Assembly (NCBI GenBank): GCA_964007475.1
Contig: OZ023273.1
Location: forward strand, 121,753,812-121,817,811
DNA length: 64,000 nt
Reading direction: 5' to 3'
Origin: Hybos culiciformis
Lineage: Eukaryota; Arthropoda; Insecta; Diptera; Hybotidae
The position numbers and the translations under genes are program-made. Shown piece after piece: positions 1 through 10,100 of the stretch. Numbering within the stretch: position 1 is the first letter of the stretch; each line of letters begins with the position of its first letter. The notes under the pieces are model-generated. The model did not search any database. It was not told the origin of the DNA and worked only from the letters and a program-made list of their open reading frames with translations.

Positions 1-142
1 CTAGGCTAGGCTTGCACTATTTTTTCTGTGCAGGCTTTTTTCTAGTCTCTTTATAAAACGTGATCGACTTATTGCTAAATTCTTTTATTCAATTTAATAT
101 AAATGTTAAATTTTACTTAAAAAATAAAAAAAAAAGGCTAAA

Positions 143-430
143 GTGCAGTTTATGGGAACCACTCAGAATGGGCTGAAACTTGGAGGGGGGGTAGAGGCGG
201 TGCCCAAACTCCCAAAACTGAAATCAGTTCTTGGGGCAAAGGCCCCGTTTCGAAGATATGGCCCCTCAAAGTTTTCATACATTTTGTATGGGCAATTTTT
301 TTTTCTTGCTCGATTTGGCCCATTTTTTTGTAGAGAGTGTAGGGAGTGTCCCAAAACAAGAGGGGGGGGTGGGGGGCGGCGGGCGGGCGGTCTGGTGGTT
401 GGTCAGTGGGATTTGCGGCGCCAGCCCTGC
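143..430. repeat. GC-rich repeat-like island upstream of tim
   Basis: This block is far richer in G and C than everything around it. It contains runs of G, a short GGGGCAAAGGCCCC palindrome and a G/C tract near 360-400. Its minus strand begins CAGGGCTGGCGCC at 429, which resembles the start of many hAT elements, but I see no matching inverted end on the left and no target duplication. It is probably a truncated or unclassified dispersed repeat. The open frames across it have no recognisable protein content and are not annotated. Confidence 0.4.
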
Positions 431-653
431 TGGAAATTACACTTAATGTGTATTGTTTAATTTTGTTTTTAAATTATTTTTACACAATATAGTACAATTC
501 TTAGTAAATTTAGGTAAGATATGGTTAACATACTTACATCCTTTTTCTTTTATACAAAAAATTTAAAAGTCACATTTATTAAACAGTAAGAAAATTAATT
601 TTTTTTTAAATTAAATAATAAAAGTTGTATTGATATTGAAAATGGCATGAGAT

Positions 654-690
654 CACGTGGATATCTACTATGTCATATGGAGCATAAAAG
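654..690 (+). promoter_or_regulatory. Candidate clock promoter: E-box, E-box-like site and TATA-like box
   Basis: A perfect palindromic E-box CACGTG lies at 654-659, an E-box-like CATATG at 674-679 (20 bp start to start), and ATAAAAG at 684-690. This cluster sits about 365 bp before the tim start codon. In Drosophila the CLOCK-CYCLE heterodimer activates tim through CACGTG. The sites are seen directly; the function and the transcription start (roughly 715) are inferred. If the 5' UTR has an intron ending at 946, the cluster could lie either in the promoter or in that intron. Confidence 0.5.
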
Positions 691-946
691 TATTAAATTG
701 AAAAAAAAAAAAAAAAATTTAAGAATTATAAAAACAGATTTATTTATTATTATTACAGTATGTACAGTATACACGTATTAACAGGTAAAAAAATAAAGTA
801 CCTCTTGTTAAAGAAGTTTTTCAATTTTTCTATTCAAAAATTAGAATTAAATATAAATTTTAATCGTTTTTGTTTATCTAATCCAAAAAGTTTAATATGC
901 ACTTAAAATTGATGATAAATTTAACCATTATTTTATTATTTTATAG

Positions 947-1019
947 GTAATAATACTCAAAAATGAGAAGACGTCGTCGATTTATAAGAATTTAGTATTG
1001 ACTTATAACTTACAAAACT
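947..1019 (+). other. tim: tim 5' UTR segment, possibly after a 5' UTR intron
   Basis: A splice-acceptor-like stretch (pyrimidine-rich sequence ending TTATAG) closes at 946, so the tim 5' leader next to the start codon may begin at 947. The leader contains a short upstream ORF. The upstream non-coding exon was not identified. RNA data would be needed to decide between a spliced and an unspliced leader. Confidence 0.35.
963..995 (+). CDS. Upstream ORF in the tim leader, 10 residues, arginine-rich
   Basis: ATG at 963 opens a 10-residue frame reading MRRRRRFIRI and stops with TAG at 993-995, 24 bases before the tim ATG. It has A at -3, a fair initiation context. Runs of arginine can slow ribosomes, so translation here could reduce or condition TIM synthesis. 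That the frame exists is seen; that it is transcribed and translated is inference. Confidence 0.3.
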   Translation: MRRRRRFIRI

Positions 1020-1116
1020 ATGGATTGGCTTTTAATAAACCCTCAAATACGCAGCATTTTTTCATCACTAGGATCATCGAAAGGAGACGAATATGTCATC
1101 AATCCAGATGCCTTAA
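1020..1116 (+). CDS. tim: tim exon 1 (residues 1-33)
   Basis: Begins [18 protein letters not shown], the conserved TIM N-terminus. It ends at a consensus GTAAGT donor after one base of a codon. The alternative reading through the donor would lose phase with exon 2. Confidence 0.93.
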
Positions 1117-4100
1117 GTAAGTTATAGTTTTAAGTAATTCATTAAAAATAGATTGTGATATACCCATAACAAAAAATATATTAATTGTGGAAAGTAAAAC
1201 TCGAAGGCTGTGGTTAGGAGAATTTACTTAGTAAGGTTTCATTTTGGTTATCGTAAGTGCCTGATAAGAGTTATAATATACAAACTTTTGCTTAGATGTC
1301 GCAATTCAGAATGTTAATATAACTTTTTTTTTTAAACATACGTAATTTATTTTTCAGATATTCTTGAAGATATCAATTTAAAGTTAACACATGAAGATCA
1401 AACGTTACGAACTTTCCGAAGAGCTATTAGCTTCGGACAACATGTTCGTAACGATTTAATTCCAGTGTTGGTAAATGCCAAGGATCCAGAAGTTATTGAT
1501 GCCACAATTCGTATTTTAGTTAATCTTACAGTTCCTGTAGAATGTTTATTCTGTGTAGATATAATGTACAGGACTGAAGTTGGACGTTGTACAATATTTG
1601 AGCTCAATAAACTTTTAATTACCAGTAAAGAAGCCTTCAGTGATGCTAAATGTACAAAACTAGTAATGGGTAGAATGAAAAATATTCTGCACAATGACAA
1701 AAAAAAACTTTCTCCTAATCAATGTGATCGAATCAATAACTGTTTACTATTGATTAGAAATATTCTACATATACCTGAAACTAATTTAACAGGTCCACAC
1801 AGTAGTGGAAATCCCACACAAGTTCAAAACTCTTCTGGTCAAATAACTCAAACGACCTCTCTTCAAAATTTAATTCTTTGGAATTTATTTATTCAAAGCA
1901 TTGATAAGTTATTAATATGCTTGATGACTAGTCCACAAAGTTCTCAATGGGGCCTAACTATAGTTCAAGTAATAGCTATAATGTACAAGGATCAGCATGT
2001 TAGTACTTTACAAAAATTATTAAACAATTGGTTTGAAGCTTCATTATCTGAAAGCTCTGAAGATAATGAAAGTAATACAAGTCCACCAAATAAATGTAGC
2101 GGTGACTCAAGCCCCATGTTAACATCATCTGACCCTACATCTGATTCATCTGATAACGGTACCATCAATGCTGAAGCATCGAATGCTAGTATTAATGTCA
2201 CTGTTTCAACAAGTAAAAAAGATACTACTGCAATTAAAAAAGAAAAAAAAGACTTGATAGCTGAAGATCGACAAGCTATATTGGACAAAGAAACAGAAGC
2301 CACGTTGCATGAAGTGAGCCGCAAGGGTAAAGAGTATCAAGATTATATGCTACGAGGTCAAGTCGATGAACCTGAAAATCAAGGAAATAAAAAACAAAAT
2401 ACGGAGGAAGAACTTGCATCAGAAATTGAAAAACAAATACAACTTCCAGCTCAACCCACTACAAGCACTACCAAAGATTTATTTACTCCTCCGCAAGTTA
2501 AAACAAAAATTGAAATGATGGTAATTTTTTTTTAAATATTAACATTAAGTCATAAGTCATATTATATATAGATATTCTTTTTTAATTTATTTATCTTGAT
2601 AATTAAAATACAACTTGCTGTTGTTTGATCATTTTAATGTGGCGCTCATGATTTATGATATGAATAAGATTAAAAGAAATTTTTTCTCTAGAAGAAGCAT
2701 CAAGGTCCTCAACGCCCCCAAGTAACAAAAACGCCTCACTCGGGACTAATTGGATCAAAAAATGGAAACATTACGGGACCGCAAAAACGAGAGTGTCCAT
2801 CATCCACATCTGAAATTTCGGATTGTGGTTACGGCACTCAAGTGGAAAATCAAGAATCAATATCAACTTCAAGTAATGAAGATGAGAAACCAATTCATCA
2901 AAAGCCTCCTTGTAATCAGAAGCCAAGAAATTTTCGAACTGTTACAGCACCAACTCCTCAGGAAAAAAAGGAATGGCGTCGTAAAAAATTGGTCAAGCGC
3001 AGTAAAAGCAATCTGTAAGTAAAAATGGTTTTGATAACTATTAAACTAGGAGAATATTATGCAATATATTTAAGAATATCATTATTGTTTGTCGAGCTTT
3101 TTTGCTTTTTTTCTTTTTTTGTTATTTTTTCAACCAGAATCAATACAAAGGGCTTGGTACAACACACTCCAACGGACGAAGATATATCAAATATTTTGAA
3201 AGAATTTACAGTAGATTTCTTACTGAAGGGTTACGATCATTTAGTTCGCGAATTGCATGCACAATTACTGACAGATTTGGTAAGTGCAAGATATTATACA
3301 AATAATTACGTTTTTCGTGTAATTATGAATTTAAGGATCTTGGGAAAAAAAGCAAATTGAACAAATAATGGATTTGGTTTTAGAAAATTCTTAATAAAAT
3401 TATTATTTATAGAAAATACCAATTGACACATCTCATTTTTTTTGGCTGATAACATATTTTTTGAAATTCGCTTCACAACTGGAATTAGACATAGAGCATG
3501 TTTCATTTGTTTTAAGTTTTGATGTAATCAATTATTTGGTTTATGAAGGTGTTTTATTGTGTGAGCAAATAGAAATAGCTTCACGACTTGAAGATAATGA
3601 TATGAAACCATTTTTGAGACGTATTCATTTAGTTACAACTGCCATTAGAGAATTCTTACAAGCGTTGGAAACTTATAAAAAGATAACTCATTTAACACAA
3701 GAGGATCGTCATTATTTGAAAACATTACAATATCAAATAAGTGCCACAGAAAATTTGCGAACATTATTTTTATTATTAATACGGAAATTCAATCCAAATA
3801 TACAAAGTCAACAATATTTACAAGATTTGATTGTAACAAATCATTTACTTTTGATTCTATTGGATAATGTAACTAAATCAGATGATAAGCATTTAGTTAA
3901 TATTAAAATGGTTGAGCACATATCACAGTAAGTACTGATTAATTAATGATACACTTACCGTCAACCGATAATACGTTGATAGGCCAATTAAAACGTTGAC
4001 ATACGAGTTATTATTAGAATTATATTTTAGGATAATCCTAACATCAAAATCATTTAAACACTGTCTTTTTATTTTTTTAAATTCAGTTTTTGAAAATCTT

Positions 4101-7100
4101 TTATTTTTAAATCCAAAACAATAGATGTAAAATAAGTTCTTATTAAATAAAATCTTACTACATTTCAGATTCGCTAATGTTGATATTATGTATCGATATG
4201 GCTTAATATTGCAAGATTACGTAGATAATGGTGAATTTGTTAACGATTGTGTCTTTACGATGATGCATCATATTGCTGGTGATTTAGAGCAAGTTTCTGC
4301 ATTATTTCAGCCAATAGTATTGAAAACATTTTCGAGAATATGGGAAACTGAATTTGAAGTTAATGATGTAAGTTTGCTAATTTATTTAATAATAATAATT
4401 AAAATAGTGTTACTGATTTATTTAAAAATTTATTTAAAAAAGTCAGAATTTTTCAAGTTTCCATGTTTTCTCGTTAACAAAATTTAAGTATTTTATGTAT
4501 ATCTTTTCTCTTTTCCAGGATTGGTCTGATTTAATTGAATATGTTATACATAAATTTATGAAGACTCCTCAAAATAATGCATTATCAATTAATCCAACTT
4601 CGTTAACTAAATTGACCAAGGATTATAACTTAGAAAATAATAACAGGTTTGTTAAATGATGATATATTACTATTTTTTATTTGTTTTTTGCTTAGATGTG
4701 TTATTGTTTCTTGTATTTTTAATATATTATATTTGTTTTAATTTTTTTTTCAGTAATTGGACTCAAGAAGAAAAAAATAATTTGTATTGGTATTACGTCC
4801 AAAGTAAGAAATCCAATGATTGTGTGGGAAAAATATTAAAATTGTACAATGAAAATGGTGGTCGTTTTAAATCAAGGATTTCGATTGTCCAACAGTTGTT
4901 GCAACAGGTGGAAAAACATTTTTTTTTGTTTTTAAATTGTACATAATTTATAGAAATTTTTTTTTTAAATAAATAAAAAATACTTTTAATTTATTGATTG
5001 TTATTTCTATCATTTAATAACAAATTTGTTTTAATTTTTTATTTTTCTTTATTTTAAGGATATTGTAACATTAGTTGAATATGACGATATTATGAAACTA
5101 GAAGATCTTGAATATCAAAATGACATAACAAGAAAGCCTTCGTTGAGCACTGAATCTGGAATTGATGTAAAAGAATTACCGGGCGAGCCGTCTAATCAAA
5201 GTAATGACCCAATGAAACCGACTGATTATATTCAAGTGAGTAAACTCTTTAGTGTTTAATTTGTTAGCGTTGGAGCTTTTTAATTTGAATGCCTGTATAA
5301 TTATAAAAATTTTATTTATTTTTACTTTTTAGATTATAAAAGAAATGTTAATAAAAGACAACAACTTAAAAATTTTTGAATGGCTTCAGAAATTTCTTTT
5401 AGAATGCTGCTACGCCAAAATTAAGATAGACAGTGGAGTTCTAAAGAATAATGATTTTGCTGATGACGAAGAAATCGGTAGAATCCGTGTGATGGAATCA
5501 GTTCCATTTCATTGTATTTGTAAGTTTATACCGTAACATTATTTATAAATTTTTATTGCTGGGTTCAAAATAGTTATAAATATATAGATATAAATCAAAC
5601 AAATTTTTGAACTTCATCAATTAATAAGCATAATTTTTTTAATAGAAATAACGTAATTTAAATTTTCAATTTAATAACTTTTTTATTTCAGTAAAAAAGA
5701 AATCGATACCAATAGTGGCCTGGAGTATTGAGCAAGAACAAATTATGTTTTATCAACCATTTGTTCTTTTACTACATAAATTGGGATTCCAATTGCCAAT
5801 TGATTCCGGAAGTATGTTCGCAACAATTCCTGAATTTTGGACAGCAGATTTAATGTATAATGTAGCTAAAAAGTTGGGACCTGTAGATAAAAGTATTATT
5901 AATAATCATACATATTTATAATAGTTGATAATGTAAAGAAGTATAGTTATTTAAAAAAAAAAAAAATAAAGACTCCTAAAGAAACATTTTAGGATTATAT
6001 ATATGTAGGATCATACCATTTCTGCGATAATCATATTTTTTGAAGCAATTATTCTGTTCAGCTCTCCTTTTTTTTGAGCAATTTTTCTGAATGGAAATCT
6101 TTCATCTTTATATTTGTTTTAAGACTAACTCTAAGTATCCAAAAGAAATTGAAAATTTTGTAATAACTAATTTGGTTATATTTGCAAAAAGATGAAATTT
6201 TATTTATATAATTGATTAATTCGAACTCTCAACTGTTATATCGACCCAATTCTATGTAAATTTTAAACAATGGAATAATTCGATTTGTGTTAATTATTAT
6301 TTGGTAGTATTTTCAATTATTATTTTATTTCAGATTCAATCAAATTCGATACCACTTTCTTGAAATCAAATGAAATCGACAGTACTCTTATGCCTATAAG
6401 TGAACTAAGAGAATTCGATAAAAATGAGGGATTATTGGCAAATGAATTATTTTCAATTCCAAAGAAGCATTCTAATTCAATTATCAGGTAAGTGCACTAT
6501 AAAAAAAAATTAAAACTATTATTTAATTATTAATATTATCCTTGATTTATTTTGATATGTTTCAGATTTACTCCTGGACCTGTATCAACGCCACCAGTTC
6601 CAAATTGGCTACAGTTGGTTATGAAAAATAAATGCACTTCCGCATTAAGTCCTGATGAAAATTGTGATTCAGGTGGAGTTACATATGATCGGTAAGAATT
6701 TTTATATGAACGTTTATTATTTACATTCAAATTTAATAATACAACTTAAAATGTGAATACTACAGGAATAGAAATAAAATATAATCTCATTTATAACACA
6801 TTAAGAATTTTTTAACAAATGAAGACATCATAAAAATATGTGTGTACGCATAAAATTGTTCATTATTTACAACTTTTACGAATTTCATTTATTATAAAAT
6901 AGTGCTTTACCAAGTACAACCAATTATAGAAAAAATCATATTTAAACTTATTTTTCTGCCAAAAAGAAAAATGCTCCCAATGTAAATTAGATGTAAAACC
7001 ATGTAGATTTCACTGGTGGTTTTTTTCAAATAAATTTCTTTCGAATTAACAACAAAACCTCCAAAAATAGAAAAAAAAAATTTATTTTCAGTGGCAGGGC

Positions 7101-10100
7101 TCTACTTCTTTAGTACATTAGTTTCTATCTCACAAAATACTCACATGTCGGGTATATAAAAAATACAATTTTTAATTAAAAAAAAATACAAATGTTATGA
7201 AATGCAAACAAATAACTTCCGGAATTTTAAAATTGGTGCAGTCACATTAGTACACATTTTATTTAATGCTTCCCATAATTTTATTGAGTCGTGGTAATTG
7301 ATGTGGCTTAGATATCTCTATTATGAATATGTCTTTCATTTCTGTTCAGGTCTGATGATGAATTATCACCGACGGCGATTTCTGAGCGAGTATTTTTTCA
7401 CACAACTCAATCGCTGATACCTCCCATTACGTCTACTCAAACTTTTGCTGTTCCTCCTACATCAAATGTTCGTGTACATAATTCAAATTTATCGACATTA
7501 GAAACTGGAAATTCTTTTGACGAAGACTCGGCAATGAAATCTTATGATGATTCACATGATAATAGTAGTGGCTATCAAACAAGACGTGGTAGTCAATTGG
7601 ACAGTGACTTTAGTTCATTTGGTTTGCTACCTTATGATAGTGAATTACTTAATATGTAAGTAAAATTCTAAAGTGGTTGTTGTTTTAATGTTTGTTGGCC
7701 GTTGTGTAACTATTCGAATTCCTGGAAAAAATTCTTAATAAATAATAAATTTATATAAATATATAAGTATATGTATTATATATTACATATGAAAAGATAA
7801 GAAGGTGAGTTGTGTGATTTTGTTTTATTTTTGGTGATTATGTATTGCATGAAATTAAATATTTAATTAATGGTAAAAAAATATGCATTACTAAATTTTG
7901 ATTTTTTGTATCTGAGACAAAGAATGTCATGGCGTTCCGATATTTTTGTTATTATTAATTAATTATGTCTCATGAAAAGTTTGTTTTAAAGTTCAGACAA
8001 TTTCAAGCATCAAATCCACAAACTACCTAATTCAGAGAGAGTGATGTTATTTTTAGTCTTTTTGACTGTTCCAAAATGTAATTTTATGGTTCGCAAAAAT
8101 TTGGCTGATTATTTAAGAGTTTTACAGTGGTTTGTTTCTTGATTTAAAATATTTTAACGAGCAATAATTTTCTCCTAAAATAAGTTTTTTTTTCCAACCG
8201 CTGAGTTTCGGTGCCCTTTTTTAAGTTATTAACATCGAACCTGTGAGGCAGAATAGCAGAATATTAACCAAAATAATAATCAACTCGGGTCTATATCAAA
8301 AGCTTACATTCTTTTAATAAAAATCAAATTATTTGTTATATCTTTGATTTTTCGTTTTACCGATATGCTTTCTTACCAATGCTTTTTTTGTATTAGTTTT
8401 ATTAATTTATTTTGTTGTAAGTTTAGTTCAAACTTTTACAAATTAAAAAAAAAAAAAATTACAAAAATATATATATTTAGTGTTTAATTTATATGAATGA
8501 TAAATAATATGCAAACATACATTTATGCTGTGAAATTTAAAAATTTTATTGTTATAAATTTATATAATCGATTCTGGAAGGTTTTGTACCCACAAAAAAA
8601 ATAATGTAAAATTTATGTTCTATGTTAAAAAAAATAAATTTTGAATTCTTTGGAGCTAGCTATTGAATATTGCATTAAAGATTTATTATTGTTCACCAAT
8701 GGTGTTAGATTGACTAATTCTATATGACAAAATATTAATATTCAATCAACTTAACTACAAGCTCAAACGCTTTTAAACTAAAAATTTCGATAATTTAATA
8801 GTTATTAAAATTAATAAAGTACTCATTTGTGTTCTTAGGATTTAAAGATTATAATTTTTCTGAAATAAAAACAAAATCGGAAGTAAATGAATGGAAACTC
8901 TTTTCTGTCACAAATCATCGAAGTTCGAAGACACATAATTTTTTTTGTACTAATAATTATTATCAAATAATATGTACATTTTACTCATTCATTCATTATT
9001 CATTACAGATCAGATTATAACAAACAATGCAGGGAAGATTGAAAACAAAGTTGAATAATAATACTTTCAAATGTTTTATAATATTTTTTGGCTTGTTTTA
9101 TAGTTTTGACACTAGTACCATTCGGAATAAATGGAAGTAAAAATAATTTACATATTTCATTGAATGAAAAACTAATCTATGCTTAAATATAGTAATCAAT
9201 TCAATGCTAAAATACCTAATCATCTTTTGGTTTTTCTTATTTAGTTACTTCTTGTCAAATTGCATTAAAACTTTTCCTTGTTGTTCATTTATTGAACAAC
9301 GCTAATGTTGCTTTTGCACATCTATAGTAATTTTATTACTTATTAAAATTAAATCATAATACATTGTGTCAATTGGCATTGCACAGATAAAAAATTTTAA
9401 AAATAAAATTTGAAAGTGTTAGTATTTATTTTAATATGAATATAATTCTTATTACATCAAGCACCAAAACAGCTATAAATTAACAAACCATGCTGATTTA
9501 TTTTTCTGGTAATAAACATTATTATGTATTAGGGTCAAGGCAATCGTAAAATCGGTGAAACAACATAAATTTATTACTCGAGAGTTCTGGAGTTCTCTTC
9601 AACTGACATTTAATTATTTCTTATTTTAACGATAATAGAAAAAATATTTGTAATCCATTAGGCAGAAAGTATTTTGTTTGAACTTTGTTGTAAGAATGAT
9701 TTTCAATTATATTGTTTCTCATGGAAAATACATATATTTTCTCTTTTATGATCATCGCATCTAGCATTTTTTCTACGGAAAATTTTAAAATATAGTGTGA
9801 GATAATAATTTATTGGTTATATTTCGAGGAGCATATAATTTGGAATAAAAACTTTACGTTGTCGTTACAAAATCCTTTAACCATCTGCTGATTTAAATGT
9901 ATTAATTAATTAATTAATTTGGACTAATAGAGTTCAAACCATTGAAGTAAATTTAAGTAGGATGGAATTATTATTTAATATAAAAACAAATAAATCAAAG
10001 TTGTCGGCCATATAACGATAAGGTTTAAGATATGTAGGACAATCATTTTTTTTCACCTGCATAAGTTAGGTTTGTGAATCGAGAGATTCATTTAAGAATG

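Noticed and set aside
143..460. 105-residue plus-strand frame and overlapping frames near the left edge
   Set aside because: Glycine/arginine-rich translation of G runs in a repeat-like island, with no homology I can recognise.
8829..9020. 63-residue frame preceded by a CTTAG acceptor-like site in the last tim intron
   Set aside because: With the two bases carried from exon 14 the in-phase reading stops after two codons, so it cannot be a tim exon.
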